In this document: positions 35,797 through 45,143 of the stretch, piece after piece
How the letters are laid out: each line of letters starts with the position of its first letter
Numbering within the stretch: the stretch's first letter is position 1
Assembly: GCA_017347485.1 (NCBI GenBank)
Contig: AP021857.1
Location: 310,001-374,000, forward strand
Source: Candidatus Desulfobacillus denitrificans
GTDB lineage: Bacteria > Pseudomonadota > Gammaproteobacteria > Burkholderiales > Rhodocyclaceae
Reading direction: 5' to 3'
DNA length: 64,000 nucleotides
The notes under the pieces: generated by a model
The model's input: only the letters and a program-made list of their open reading frames with translations
Databases searched by the model: none
Told to the model about the DNA's origin: nothing
Made by a program: the position numbers and the translations under genes

Positions 35797-37271
35797 GCCG
35801 CACGGCGACGCACGCCATTGCCGCCTTCCTGCTCGGCGCGGCTTCGGTCCTCGGTTTCGCGCCTTTCCTGCTGTTTCCCCTGCCGATCGTCGCGCTGGCC
35901 GTGCTGGTCAGGCTGTGGCGCGACGTCCCGCCGCGCCAGGCTGCGCTGACCGGCTTCGCCTACGGTTGCGGATGCTTTCTGGCCGGCGTCTCCTGGGTGT
36001 ATGTCAGCATGCATGTCTTCGGCGGCATGCCGCCGCCGCTGGCCGCCCTGGCGGCCGGTTTGTTCTGCGGCTACCTCGCGCTCTATCCGGCCCTCGCCGG
36101 CTATCTCTTCGCCAGGCTGCGCCGCCATCGCCTGTGGGCGGACGCGCTACTCGCCGCCGCCGCGTGGACCCTCGCCGACTGGCTGCGCGGCTGGCTGCTG
36201 ACCGGCTTCCCCTGGCTGGCCTACGGCTATGCCCAGACGCCGCCCAGCCCGCTCGCCGGCTACGCGCCCTTGCTCGGCGTGTATGGCGTCGGCTTCGCGG
36301 CGGCGCTGATCGCCGCCCTGGCGGGACTGACTTTTCACCGGCGCAGGCAGTGGCTGCCGGCCGGCATCGCCATCGCCCTCGTGCTGGCGGCCGGCGCCGG
36401 CCTGTCCGCCATCCGGTGGACGCAGCCGACCGGCAAGCCGTTGTCGGTGAGCCTGCTGCAGGGGAACATCGAGCAAAGCCTGAAATGGCGGCCGGAGCGC
36501 CTGCAGCAGTCGCTCGACACCTATCTGCGCCTGGCGCAAGGCCATCCGGCGCAGCTGGTCGTGCTGCCGGAGACGGCGCTGCCGCTGATGCTCGATCAAT
36601 TGCCGGGCGACTACGCCGCCGCGCTGCGGCGCGGCGCGCTGGGCGGCCAGGGCGCCGTGCTGTTCGGCATCGCCGCACAGGATGCGCAGGGGCGCTACTA
36701 CAACAGCGCCGTCGGCCTGTCGCCGGAAGGCCTGCAGACCTACAGCAAGCGCCACCTGGTGCCCTTCGGCGAATTCACGCCGCCAGCCTTCGCCTGGACG
36801 CTGGCGCTGCTGCAGCTCCCGATGTCGAACTTCAGCCCCGGCCCCGCCGTCCAGCCGCCGCTGGCGCTGGGCGGAGAGAAGGTGGCGGTGAATATCTGCT
36901 ACGAGGACCTCTTCGGCGAGGAGATCGCGCGCGCCCTGCCGGAGGCGACGCTGCTGGTGAACCTTTCCAACACCGCCTGGTTCGGCGATTCGCTGGCCCA
37001 GCCGCAGCACTTGCAGATCGCCCAGATGCGCGCGCTGGAAACCGGCCGCGCCATGCTGCGCGCCACGAATACCGGCATGACGGCGATTGTCGGTCCGCAG
37101 GGCCGGATCGAGCGTGTGCTGCCGCCCTTTGGCGAAGGCGTCCTGAGCGCGGAGGTGAGCGGCTACTCCGGTGCGACACCCTATGTGGTCTGGGGCAATG
37201 CGGCCGTGCTGCTGCTGGTCGCGGCCGGCCTGCTGGCGCCGCTGGCCGGTTTACGCCGCGGTGCACATTGA
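35793..37271 (+). CDS. lnt: Apolipoprotein N-acyltransferase
   Basis: Adds the third acyl chain to the N-terminal cysteine of lipoproteins at the inner membrane. 492 residues: about six membrane segments in the first ~200 residues, then a carbon-nitrogen hydrolase domain with Glu in LPETALPL, Lys in YSKRHLVPFGEF and Cys in VNICYEDLFG, and a last membrane segment. Last gene of the miaB–lnt operon, with a strong terminator 124 bp beyond. Repeat copy g sits between membrane segments and encodes AGLTFHRRR. Confidence 0.95.
   Translation: MSRTATHAIAAFLLGAASVLGFAPFLLFPLPIVALAVLVRLWRDVPPRQAALTGFAYGCGCFLAGVSWVYVSMHVFGGMPPPLAALAAGLFCGYLALYPALAGYLFARLRRHRLWADALLAAAAWTLADWLRGWLLTGFPWLAYGYAQTPPSPLAGYAPLLGVYGVGFAAALIAALAGLTFHRRRQWLPAGIAIALVLAAGAGLSAIRWTQPTGKPLSVSLLQGNIEQSLKWRPERLQQSLDTYLRLAQGHPAQLVVLPETALPLMLDQLPGDYAAALRRGALGGQGAVLFGIAAQDAQGRYYNSAVGLSPEGLQTYSKRHLVPFGEFTPPAFAWTLALLQLPMSNFSPGPAVQPPLALGGEKVAVNICYEDLFGEEIARALPEATLLVNLSNTAWFGDSLAQPQHLQIAQMRALETGRAMLRATNTGMTAIVGPQGRIERVLPPFGEGVLSAEVSGYSGATPYVVWGNAAVLLLVAAGLLAPLAGLRRGAH
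36311..36335 (-). repeat. 25-bp dispersed repeat, copy g (antisense in lnt)
   Basis: On the complement it begins AAAAGTCAGTCCC and ends GGCGGCG, with one change in the ACGGCG end and constant length. Antisense to lnt. Confidence 0.75.
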
Positions 37272-37362
37272 CCCGCCGACCCGGCCGGACGACAATCCTG
37301 CCAGCCAGGCGATGCCGGGCAACGCGGCAAGGCGCGAGTTCATGTCAAACGGTTGAGGCAAA

Positions 37363-37383
37363 GGCAGGAAAGAAAATCCTGCC
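37363..37383. other. Inverted repeat after lnt
   Basis: A 7-bp perfect stem GGCAGGA / TCCTGCC with a 7-base A-rich loop and no T-run, 12 bp before the terminator hairpin. It may be a second RNA 3'-end structure of the operon; no other role is suggested. Confidence 0.45.
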
Positions 37384-37394
37384 GGGAGGAGGAG

Positions 37395-37422
37395 GACGGG
37401 GGCTGCGGCCCCCGTCTTTTTT
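37395..37422 (+). terminator. Terminator at the end of the miaB–lnt operon
   Basis: A 9-bp stem GACGGGGGC / GCCCCCGTC with loop TGCG followed by TTTTTT. Its T-run overlaps the stop region of the convergent small gene at 37421, so it ends the plus-strand operon. Confidence 0.9.
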
Positions 37423-37741
37423 AGTAACCGAGCGTGTGGTTGCCCAGATCGATGGTCAGCACGGCGCGGCCGATCGCGGCGGCGGCGGCGCGCACGAAGC
37501 TGTTGACCCAGGGCGTCGGCGCGGCGTAGGCGGCTTCTTGCTGCGTCTTGGCCAGGCAGAGGATCTTGTCGGCCAGCAGCAGCTTGCCGACGGGATTGGT
37601 CGGGGTGCAGCCGGCTTTCTCGAACTCCTGCCCCAGCCATTCCTGCGCCTTGCGCGCATCCAGGCCGGCCAGGTCGGCGTCGAGCAGCTCGAACTCGTAG
37701 CGCTCTCCGTTGCCGGTGACAACCGTGACGTGACACCCCAT
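37421..37741 (-). CDS. Small protein of unknown function
   Basis: A 106-residue soluble protein from the ATG at 37741: MGCHVTVVTGNGERYEFELLD at the start, a KAQEWLGQEFEKAG helix, and a hydrophobic alanine-rich C-terminus (NSFVRAAAAAIGRAVLTIDLGNH). There is no signal peptide or known motif. It is convergent with lnt and divergent from the mlaE-like gene, and stands alone. I do not recognise the family; a real gene is suggested by the codon pattern and its flanking intergenic signals. Confidence 0.65.
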   Translation of the reverse strand: MGCHVTVVTGNGERYEFELLDADLAGLDARKAQEWLGQEFEKAGCTPTNPVGKLLLADKILCLAKTQQEAAYAAPTPWVNSFVRAAAAAIGRAVLTIDLGNHTLGY

Positions 37742-37869
37742 TGCTAGCTCCGCTTTGTTGGCACGGCCGCATGTTACCCCATCCCCTTCCACCGTACAGT
37801 CGCAAGACCGACAATTGCCCGCCGGAGGGCGGGCTTGTGAGGGGCGCCGGCGCCGATTAGGATGCGGGT

Positions 37870-39024
37870 ATGACAAGCGTTGCAGCGCCGCCCGCCGGCA
37901 GGGAGGCCGGCGGGAAATTCGAAATTCGCGGGAGGGCCGAGGACCTGCTGGTGGTGCTGTCCGGGCGCTGGTGCCTCGGCCGGAACCTGCCTTCCCGCGG
38001 CGCGCTCGAAGAGGGCCTCGGCGCGGCCACGCGCCGGATTGCCTTCGATGCCTCCGGCCTGGAGGCATGGGATTCCGGGCTGCTGGCTTTCCTGACCGGT
38101 GTGCTGAAGACCTGCGCCGCACGCGGCATCGGGGTCGACCAGGCCGGCCTGCCCGAAGGCGTCCGGCGCCTGCTCGCCATGTCTTTCGCGGTGCCGGAAC
38201 AGAAGCTGGCCGGCCGCGGCGAAGAGCGGGGCGGTTTTTTCGTCCGCGTCGGCAAGGCCAGCCTCGAGCTCATCCGCGGTGCGCCGGCGATGCTCGGCTT
38301 CCTGGGGGAGATCACGCTCTCCTTCGTCCGCCTGTTTGGCGGCCGCGCCCGCTTTCGCATGAGCGACCTGTGGCTGGAGGTCGAGCAGGTCGGGCCGCGG
38401 GCACTGCCGATCGTCTCGGTGATCAGCTTTCTGGTGGGGCTGATCCTCGCCTATCTGGGCGCCGACCAGCTGAAGCAGGTCGGCGCCCAGATCTTCATCG
38501 CCGACCTGGTGGCGATCGGCATGGTGCGGGAGGTCGGGGCGCTGATGACCGGCATCATCATCGCCGGGCGCACCGGCGCCGCCTTCGCCGCGCAGCTCGG
38601 CACCATGCAGGTGAACGAGGAGATCGACGCCTTTCGCACCCTCGGCATCTCGCCGATCGACTTCCTCGTGCTGCCGCGCCTGCTGGCGCTGATGCTGATG
38701 GTGCCGCTGCTGACGCTCTACTCGGGTTTCGTCGGCATGGCGGCCGGCCTGCTGGTGTCGACCACGATCTTCGACATCAGCCTGTTCGAGTATTACAACG
38801 AAACCCTGCGCGCGCTGGAGCTCAAGCATTTCTGGGTGGGGCTGTCGAAGGGCTCGGTGTACGGCGCGATGGTGGCCTTCGCCGGCTGCCTGCGCGGCAT
38901 GCAGTGCGGCCGCAGCGCCGAGGCGGTGGGGGAGGCGGCGACCTCGGCGGTGGTGACCGGCATCCTGCTCATCACCATCGCCGCCTCCGTGATGACCATC
39001 GTCTACTACCAGCTGGACATATGA
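37870..39024 (+). CDS. MlaE-type ABC permease with N-terminal STAS-like domain
   Basis: 384 residues. Residues ~15-115 look like a STAS domain (IAFDASGLEAWDSGLLAFLTGVLK). The rest is the MlaE permease fold with VSFLVGLILAYLGADQL, the family's GAFxGxA-like region (AGRTGAAFAAQLGTMQVNEEIDAFRTLG, split here) and about five membrane helices. This joins into one chain the roles of E. coli MlaB and MlaE in phospholipid transport between membranes. The ATPase gene overlaps its stop (ATGA). Confidence 0.88.
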   Translation: MTSVAAPPAGREAGGKFEIRGRAEDLLVVLSGRWCLGRNLPSRGALEEGLGAATRRIAFDASGLEAWDSGLLAFLTGVLKTCAARGIGVDQAGLPEGVRRLLAMSFAVPEQKLAGRGEERGGFFVRVGKASLELIRGAPAMLGFLGEITLSFVRLFGGRARFRMSDLWLEVEQVGPRALPIVSVISFLVGLILAYLGADQLKQVGAQIFIADLVAIGMVREVGALMTGIIIAGRTGAAFAAQLGTMQVNEEIDAFRTLGISPIDFLVLPRLLALMLMVPLLTLYSGFVGMAAGLLVSTTIFDISLFEYYNETLRALELKHFWVGLSKGSVYGAMVAFAGCLRGMQCGRSAEAVGEAATSAVVTGILLITIAASVMTIVYYQLDI

Positions 39025-39773
39025 ACGCCGGGCCGGCCCACATCGAGGTGCGCGACCTCACCATGGCCTACGGCGACCACGTCGTGCAGAGCGGCGTCAG
39101 TTTCAGCGTGAAGGCGGGGGACGTCTTCGTCATCATGGGCGGCAACGGCTGCGGCAAGACGACGCTGATGCGCGCCCTCATCGGCCTGCAGCGGCCGTCG
39201 GCGGGCACGGTGCGCTACGAGGGCGAGGATTTCTGGGCCGTCGCCCGCGAGGACCGGGAGCGGATGAAGCGGCGCCTCGGCATCATGTTCCAGGGCGGCG
39301 CGCTGTGGAGCTCGCTGACCCTGGCGGAAAACGTCGCGCTGCCGCTGGCCGAGTACACGGACCTGCCGCCCGCCCGCATCGCCGAGGTCGTCTCCTTCAA
39401 GCTCGCCCTGGTCGGCCTGGCCGGCTTCGAGGAGTTCTATCCCTCGGAGCTGTCGGGCGGCATGAAGAAGCGTGCCGGACTGGCGCGCGCCATGGCGCTC
39501 GACCCGGACACCCTCATCATCGACGAGCCCTCGTCCGGCCTCGACCCGTTGACGGCGCGCCGGCTCGACGATCTCATCCTCGCGCTGCGCGACAGCCTCG
39601 GCGCGACCATTGTCGTCATCAGCCACGACCTGGCCAGCATTCTCGCCATCGGCAGCGATTCGATTTTTCTCGATGCGGACACCCATACCATGATCCCGAC
39701 CGGCAACCCCCGCGAGGCCCTCCTTCACGGCGATCCCAAGGTGCGCCATTTCCTGACGCGGGGGGGCGCATGA
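39021..39773 (+). CDS. MlaF-type ABC transporter ATPase
   Basis: A 250-residue ATP-binding subunit. Walker A is GGNGCGKTTL, the signature motif LSGGMKKRAGLARAMA, Walker B TLIIDEPSSGLD and the switch histidine lies in VISHDL. It powers lipid movement by the MlaE-like permease encoded just before it and the MCE protein after it. The ATG overlaps the permease stop, and the mlaD ATG overlaps its own stop. Confidence 0.92.
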   Translation: MNAGPAHIEVRDLTMAYGDHVVQSGVSFSVKAGDVFVIMGGNGCGKTTLMRALIGLQRPSAGTVRYEGEDFWAVAREDRERMKRRLGIMFQGGALWSSLTLAENVALPLAEYTDLPPARIAEVVSFKLALVGLAGFEEFYPSELSGGMKKRAGLARAMALDPDTLIIDEPSSGLDPLTARRLDDLILALRDSLGATIVVISHDLASILAIGSDSIFLDADTHTMIPTGNPREALLHGDPKVRHFLTRGGA

Positions 39774-40774
39774 GCCGAAAAGCCGACCCCGCGATCATCG
39801 GCGCCTTCGTCCTCGGCGCCATCGTCCTCGCGGTGACCACCATCCTGCTGATCGCCGGCGACAGCTGGTTCGTCAAGCGCAGCCGGCACATGCTGTATTT
39901 CGAGGGCGCGGCGCAGGGGCTGCAGGTGGGCGCGCCGGTGGTCTTCCTGGGAGTGAAGGTCGGCACCGTCAAGGACATCCGGCTCGGCCTGGACGAAGCC
40001 GGCGACAAGTTCGTGGTGCCGGTTGCCATCGAGATCGAGCCGCACATCGTGCGGACGAAGGGCGGCGAGCAGATCGACCTGCGCGACCGGGAGGCGCTGC
40101 GCCGCCTGGTGGAACGCGGCCTGCGCGGGCGCCTGCGCATGCAGAGCATCCTCACCGGGCAGCTCTACGTCGACCTGGATTTCCACCCCGACAAGCCGGC
40201 CCGCTATGTCGCCTCCGATCCGGACGTCAGCGAGATTCCGACCATCCGCACCACCGTGCAGGAGCTCACCGCCAAGCTCGGGGGCTTCCCGATGGGCAAG
40301 TTCCTGGCCGACGTGGCATCCATCGGCGAGACCCTGAATTCACCGGAGGCGCGCAACCTGCCGCGGCGGCTCGACGCCACGCTGAAGCACCTCGAGTCGC
40401 TGGCGGCGCGGCTGGATGCGAAAAGCGGCCCGATCCTCGACGAGACCCGCGCCGACCTCGTGGAAATGCGCAAGGCGCTGACCGCCGCGCAGGCGGCCAT
40501 GGCGCGGCTGGAGACGGCTGCCGACCGGGTGGCGACGCTGACGAGCGCCGACTCCGATCTGGTTCGCAACCTGACGCAGGCCAGCGCCGAACTCGCGCGG
40601 GCGGCCCAGGCCGTGCGCGGTTTGGCCGAGGCCGATTCCCCGACCCAGCAGAACGTGAATCAGGCCTTGAAGGAAATCGCCCGCGCCGCGGAAGCCTTGC
40701 GCAAATTGGCGGAACTGCTGGAACAGCAGCCCGACGCCATTCTGCGCGGCAAGCGCAAGGTGGAAAATCCCTGA
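39770..40774 (+). CDS. MCE-family MlaD-like lipid-binding protein
   Basis: 334 residues: one N-terminal membrane anchor ([22 protein letters not shown]), an MCE domain ([22 protein letters not shown] and [14 protein letters not shown]), then a long helical coiled region (about residues 190-320) rich in alanine and leucine. The long coiled coil makes it more like PqiB/Ttg2-type MCE proteins than the short E. coli MlaD. It is the periplasmic part of the three-gene transporter; no mlaC follows within the window. Confidence 0.9.
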   Translation: MSRKADPAIIGAFVLGAIVLAVTTILLIAGDSWFVKRSRHMLYFEGAAQGLQVGAPVVFLGVKVGTVKDIRLGLDEAGDKFVVPVAIEIEPHIVRTKGGEQIDLRDREALRRLVERGLRGRLRMQSILTGQLYVDLDFHPDKPARYVASDPDVSEIPTIRTTVQELTAKLGGFPMGKFLADVASIGETLNSPEARNLPRRLDATLKHLESLAARLDAKSGPILDETRADLVEMRKALTAAQAAMARLETAADRVATLTSADSDLVRNLTQASAELARAAQAVRGLAEADSPTQQNVNQALKEIARAAEALRKLAELLEQQPDAILRGKRKVENP

Positions 40775-40804
40775 GAGGGCCGCGTCGCCGCAGGGAAAGC
40801 CTGT

Positions 40805-40827
40805 AAAATCGCGCTTTTGCGATTTTC
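40805..40827. terminator. Bidirectional-looking hairpin between mlaD and glyQ
   Basis: AAAATCGC and GCGATTTT form an 8-bp stem around GCTTTT, with the T-run partly inside the stem. It can end the mla transcript; the TGTAAAAT inside it also resembles an extended -10 element for glyQ, so both roles are possible. Confidence 0.6.
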
Positions 40828-40838
40828 TCCCGCGCGCC

Positions 40839-41756
40839 ATGCCGACGTTTCAGGAAATCATTCTTCGACTGCAGAAATTCTGGGACGAGCAGGGCTGTGC
40901 CCTGCTGCAACCCTACGACATGGAAGTCGGCGCCGGCACCAGCCATACCGCCACTTTCCTGCGCGCCCTCGGCCCCGAGCCGTGGAAAGCCGCCTACGTG
41001 CAGCCCTCGCGCCGGCCCAAGGACGGCCGCTACGGCGAGAACCCCAACCGCCTGCAGCACTACTACCAGTACCAGGTGGTGCTGAAGCCGGCGCCGTCGG
41101 ACATCCTCGATCTGTATCTCGGCTCGCTCGAGGCGCTCGGCTTCGACCTCAGGCAGAACGACGTGCGCTTCGTCGAGGACGACTGGGAAAACCCGACGCT
41201 GGGCGCCTGGGGCCTCGGCTGGGAAGTCTGGCTGAACGGCATGGAGGTCACGCAGTTCACCTATTTCCAGCAGGTCGGCGGCATCGACTGCAAGCCGATC
41301 ACCGGCGAGATCACCTACGGCCTGGAGCGCCTGGCGATGTACCTGCAGGGCGTCGAGAACGTCTTCGACCTGGTCTACGCGCCGGGCCTGAAATACGGCG
41401 ACGTCTTCCACCAGAACGAGGTGGAGCAGAGCGCCTACAACTTCGAGCACAGCGACGTCGACTTCCTGCTCGGCGCCTTCTCCGCGCACGAGCGGCAGGC
41501 GCAGCACCTGATGGCCCAGCAGCTCGCGCTGCCCGCCTACGAGCAGGTCCTCAAGGCCGCGCACACCTTCAACCTGCTCGATGCGCGCGGCGCCATCTCC
41601 GTCACCGAGCGCGCCGCGTATATCGGCCGGATCAGGAACCTGGCGCGCAGCGTCGCCCAGAGCTATGTCGACAGCCGCGCCCGCCTCGGCTTCCCGATGG
41701 CGCCGCAGGCCTGGGCCGAAGAAACGCTGGCGCAGCTGGCGAAGAAGGCGGCGTGA
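40839..41756 (+). CDS. glyQ: Glycyl-tRNA synthetase alpha subunit
   Basis: Catalytic subunit of the tetrameric bacterial glycyl-tRNA synthetase. 305 residues, beginning [37 protein letters not shown] (here residues 2-33), with [20 protein letters not shown] and [20 protein letters not shown] class II motifs. The glyS start lies 2 bp after its stop. A possible promoter/terminator hairpin lies just upstream. Confidence 0.97.
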   Translation: MPTFQEIILRLQKFWDEQGCALLQPYDMEVGAGTSHTATFLRALGPEPWKAAYVQPSRRPKDGRYGENPNRLQHYYQYQVVLKPAPSDILDLYLGSLEALGFDLRQNDVRFVEDDWENPTLGAWGLGWEVWLNGMEVTQFTYFQQVGGIDCKPITGEITYGLERLAMYLQGVENVFDLVYAPGLKYGDVFHQNEVEQSAYNFEHSDVDFLLGAFSAHERQAQHLMAQQLALPAYEQVLKAAHTFNLLDARGAISVTERAAYIGRIRNLARSVAQSYVDSRARLGFPMAPQAWAEETLAQLAKKAA

Positions 41757-41758
41757 GC

Positions 41759-43849
41759 ATGGGCGCGAAGAACCTGCTGGTCGAGCTCTTCGTCGAGGAG
41801 CTGCCGCCGAAGGCGCTGAAGAAGCTCGGCGAGTCATTCGCGGCCAACCTGGCGGCGGGCCTCGGGTCGCAGGGCCTGCTCGATGCCGGCTCGGCGGCGA
41901 CGCCTTACGCCTCGCCGCGCCGCCTGGCCGCGCATGTCACGAACGTCGCCGCGAAGGCGACCGACAAGGCGGTGCAGCAGAAGCTGATGCCGGTGGCCGT
42001 GGCGCTCGATGCGTCGGGCCAGCCGACGCCGGCGCTGCTGAAAAAACTGGCCGCGCTCGGCGCGGACGCCGGAGCCGTGCCCGCGCTCAAGCGCGCCATG
42101 GACGGCAAGGCCGAGGCGCTGTTCCTCGACAGCGTCGTGCCCGGCGCGACGCTGGCCGAGGGCTTGCAGACCGCGCTGGAGGCCGCGCTCGCCGCGCTGC
42201 CGATCCCGAAGGTGATGGGCTACCAGCTCGCAGATGGCTGGCGCAGCGTGCACTTCGTCCGCCCGGCGCACCGGCTGGTGGCGCTGCACGGCGCCGATGT
42301 CGTGCCGGTTTCGGTGCTGGGGCTGGTCGCCGGCCGCGAAACGCAGGGCCACCGCTTCGAGGCGGCGCAGCCCCTCGTGACGCTTCGCGACGCCGACAGC
42401 TACGCCGAACAGATGAAGAACGAAGGCGCGGTGATCGCCAGCTTCGCCGAGCGTCGCGCCGAGATCGAAAGTCAGTTGCGGCGGAACGCCGAAAAGGAAG
42501 GATTGAAGCCGATCGAGGACGCGGCGCTGCTCGACGAGGTGACGGCGCTGGTCGAGCGCCCGAACGTGCTGACCTGCCAGTTCGAGAAGGAATTCCTCGC
42601 GGTGCCGCAGGAATGTCTGATCCTCACCATGAAGGCCAACCAGAAGTACTTCCCGCTGCTCGATGCCGCCGACAAACTGACCAACAGGTTCCTCGTCGTC
42701 AGCAACATCCGCCCGGCCGATCCGAGCGCGGTGATCGGCGGCAACGAGCGCGTGGTGCGCCCGCGCCTGGCCGACGCCAAGTTCTTCTTCGACCAGGACC
42801 GCAGGAAGTCGCTGATCGACCGCATTCCGGGGCTGGCCAGGGTGGTCTATCACAACAAGCTCGGCAGTCAGGGCGAGCGCGTCGAGCGCGTCGCCGCGCT
42901 GGCGCGCGCCATCGGCCAGGCGCTGGGCGGCGAGGCGCTCGCCAACCAGGCCGATCGCGCCGCCGTGCTGTCGAAGGCGGACCTCCTCACCGACATGGTC
43001 GGCGAGTTCCCCGAGCTGCAGGGCATCATGGGCCGCTACTATGCGCTGCACGACGGCGAGCCGGCCGAGATCGCCGATGCCATAGAGGACCACTACAAGC
43101 CGCGCTTCGCCGGCGACGAATTGCCGCGCGGGGCGGCGGGGATTTGCGTGGCGCTGGCCGACAAGCTGCAGACCCTGGCCGACATGTTCGGCATCGGCCA
43201 GCTGCCGACCGGCGACAAGGATCCCTTCGCGCTGCGCCGTCACGCGCTCGGCCTGGTGCGCATGCTGATCGAACGCGACCTGCCGCTCGAACTCGCCTGG
43301 CTGTTCGATGCGGCGAAGCTTGCCGATGCCAAGGTGCGCGGGCAGCTCGCCGAGTTCATCTACGAACGCCTCGCCGGACAACTGCGCGAGCAGGGCTATT
43401 CGGCGCTCGAGGTGGATGCCGTCCTCGCTCCGCAACCGCAGCGCCTGGGCGACATCCCGAAGCGGCTCGCCGCCGTGCGCGCCTTCGCCTCGCTGCCCGA
43501 GGCGGCGAGCCTCGCCGCCGCCAACAAGCGCGTCGGCAACATCCTGAAAAAAGTCAGTCCCGGCGGGACGGCGAAACCGAATGCAGCCTTGCTGCGGGAG
43601 CCGGCCGAAATCGCCCTGAACGCCGCGCTGGCCGAGGTCGAACCGCGGGCCGGCGCCGCTTTCGCGCGCGGCGACTACACCGCCTCGTTGCGGTCGCTGG
43701 CGGCCCTGAAAACGCCGGTCGACGACTTTTTCGACCGCGTCATGGTGAATGCCGACGATGCCGCCCTGCGGGAAAACCGCCTGGCCCTGCTCTCGGAACT
43801 GCACGCCGCCATGAACCGCGTCGCCGACCTGTCGAAACTGTCCGCATGA
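41759..43849 (+). CDS. glyS: Glycyl-tRNA synthetase beta subunit
   Basis: 696 residues, full length for the tRNA-binding beta subunit. The start LLVELFVEELPPKALKKLG, the central ECLILTMKANQKYFPLLD and the TGDKDPFALRRHALG block are family hallmarks. I use the ATG at 41759; a GTG two codons upstream overlaps the glyQ stop and is possible. Two copies of the 25-bp repeat lie in it: a weaker one at 42467 and a strong one at 43549, the latter encoding KKVSPGGTAK in a poorly conserved loop. gmhB overlaps its stop (ATGA). Confidence 0.96.
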   Translation: MGAKNLLVELFVEELPPKALKKLGESFAANLAAGLGSQGLLDAGSAATPYASPRRLAAHVTNVAAKATDKAVQQKLMPVAVALDASGQPTPALLKKLAALGADAGAVPALKRAMDGKAEALFLDSVVPGATLAEGLQTALEAALAALPIPKVMGYQLADGWRSVHFVRPAHRLVALHGADVVPVSVLGLVAGRETQGHRFEAAQPLVTLRDADSYAEQMKNEGAVIASFAERRAEIESQLRRNAEKEGLKPIEDAALLDEVTALVERPNVLTCQFEKEFLAVPQECLILTMKANQKYFPLLDAADKLTNRFLVVSNIRPADPSAVIGGNERVVRPRLADAKFFFDQDRRKSLIDRIPGLARVVYHNKLGSQGERVERVAALARAIGQALGGEALANQADRAAVLSKADLLTDMVGEFPELQGIMGRYYALHDGEPAEIADAIEDHYKPRFAGDELPRGAAGICVALADKLQTLADMFGIGQLPTGDKDPFALRRHALGLVRMLIERDLPLELAWLFDAAKLADAKVRGQLAEFIYERLAGQLREQGYSALEVDAVLAPQPQRLGDIPKRLAAVRAFASLPEAASLAAANKRVGNILKKVSPGGTAKPNAALLREPAEIALNAALAEVEPRAGAAFARGDYTASLRSLAALKTPVDDFFDRVMVNADDAALRENRLALLSELHAAMNRVADLSKLSA
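42467..42491 (+). repeat. 25-bp dispersed repeat, weak copy h (inside glyS)
   Basis: GAAAGTCAGTT at the start and ACGCCG at the end, with the same length. Three core positions differ from consensus, so it could be a diverged copy or chance. Confidence 0.4.
43549..43573 (+). repeat. 25-bp dispersed repeat, copy i (inside glyS)
   Basis: Full consensus ends. Its centre GTCCCGGCGGGAC (positions 9-21 of the element) is a near-perfect 5-3-5 dyad, the best example of the internal symmetry in the family. Sense orientation within glyS. Confidence 0.85.
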
Positions 43850-44379
43850 AGCTGGTGATCCTCGACCGCGACGGCGTCATCAACCACGACAGCGACCAGT
43901 TCATCAAGTCGCCCGAGGAATGGCGGCCGATTCCCGGCAGCCTGGAGGCGATCGCGCGCCTCTCGCAGTGGGGCTGTCGCGTGGTGGTGGCGACCAACCA
44001 GTCGGGGGTCGGCCGCGGCCTGTTCGACATGGATGCGCTCAACGCCATCCATGACAAGATGGTCAAGGCCGTGGCGCTGGCGGGCGGGCGCATCGACGCG
44101 ATCTTCTTCTGCCCGCACGCGGCGGACTCGACCTGCGAATGCCGCAAGCCGCGTCCGGGCATGCTGCGCGAGATCGCGCAGCGCTACAACACGCATCTGA
44201 AGGGCGTGCCGGCGGTGGGCGACAGCCTGCGCGACCTGCAGGCGGCGCACGCCATGGGCGCCCAGCCGATCCTGGTGCTGACCGGCAAGGGCGCGAAAAC
44301 GCGCGGCCACCCCGACCTGCCGCCCGAGACGCTGGTGTTTCCCGACCTCGCCGCGGCGGCGGCGCATATCGCGGCATGA
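43846..44379 (+). CDS. gmhB: D-glycero-beta-D-manno-heptose 1,7-bisphosphate 7-phosphatase
   Basis: A HAD-superfamily phosphatase in ADP-heptose synthesis for the lipopolysaccharide core. 177 residues: nucleophile motif LDRDGVIN at residues 5-12, ATNQSGVGRG, the zinc-loop CPHAADSTCECRKP and GDSLRDLQAA. The ATG overlaps the glyS stop, and plsC overlaps its own stop. The same gene order (glyS–gmhB–plsC) is common in Betaproteobacteria. Confidence 0.95.
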   Translation: MKLVILDRDGVINHDSDQFIKSPEEWRPIPGSLEAIARLSQWGCRVVVATNQSGVGRGLFDMDALNAIHDKMVKAVALAGGRIDAIFFCPHAADSTCECRKPRPGMLREIAQRYNTHLKGVPAVGDSLRDLQAAHAMGAQPILVLTGKGAKTRGHPDLPPETLVFPDLAAAAAHIAA

Positions 44380-45143
44380 CCCCGCAGGCTCCCAGACCGA
44401 CCCTGTCGATCGCCCTGCGCTCGGCCCTCTTCATGCTGATCATCGTGGCGTTTACGGTGCCCTACGCCCTCGGCGTCATGCTCTGCTTCCCGCTGCCGCA
44501 CCGCTGGCGCCGGCAGACGGTGGTGCCGTGGGTGCATGCCGCCTCCTGGCTGATCAAGCATGTGCTGGGCATCGACTATCGCGTGCTCGGCCGCGAGAAC
44601 ATTCCCGGCCGCTCCTCGGTGATCCTCTCCAAGCACCAGTCGGCCTGGGAAACCATCGTCCTGCAGCTGGTCTTTCCCTGGACGCTGTTCGTCTGGAAGA
44701 AGGAGTTGAAGATGCTGCCCTTCTTCGGCTGGGCGCTGGCCGCCACGCCGATGATCTCGGTGGATCGCGGTGCCGGCAAGGAGGCGCTGCGGCAACTGGT
44801 GTCGCAGGGCCGCCTGCGTCTGGACCAGGGTTACTGGGTGATCATTTTCCCGGAAGGCACGCGCACGCCCGTCGGCACCTACCGCCGCTACAAGCCGGGC
44901 GGCGCGCATCTGGCGGTGGAGACCGGCGTGCCGGTGGTGCCGGTGGCGCACAACGCCGGGGAGTTCTGGAGCCGCCGCGCCTTCATCAAATATCCCGGCA
45001 TGGTGACGGTGAGCATCGGTCCGGCGATTGACCCGGCCGGCCTCTCGGCGGAAGATGTGAATGCGCGCGCCGAAGCCTGGATGGAGGCGGAAATGCGCCG
45101 CATCAGCCCCCACAAATACGATGCAGAGCGAAAGCCAGCTTGA
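44376..45143 (+). CDS. plsC: 1-acyl-sn-glycerol-3-phosphate acyltransferase
   Basis: Makes phosphatidic acid from lysophosphatidic acid at the inner membrane. 255 residues with one or two N-terminal membrane segments, the acyltransferase box as KHQSAWE (Glu in place of the usual Asp in HX4D, a common variant in this lineage) and the substrate-binding FPEGTRTP. The following small gene begins inside its 3' end (23-bp overlap). Confidence 0.93.
   Translation: MTPQAPRPTLSIALRSALFMLIIVAFTVPYALGVMLCFPLPHRWRRQTVVPWVHAASWLIKHVLGIDYRVLGRENIPGRSSVILSKHQSAWETIVLQLVFPWTLFVWKKELKMLPFFGWALAATPMISVDRGAGKEALRQLVSQGRLRLDQGYWVIIFPEGTRTPVGTYRRYKPGGAHLAVETGVPVVPVAHNAGEFWSRRAFIKYPGMVTVSIGPAIDPAGLSAEDVNARAEAWMEAEMRRISPHKYDAERKPA

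Noticed and set aside
41834..43804. A 656-codon minus-strand frame opposite glyS
   Set aside because: A shadow of a highly conserved gene, with composition typical of antisense frames in high-GC DNA.
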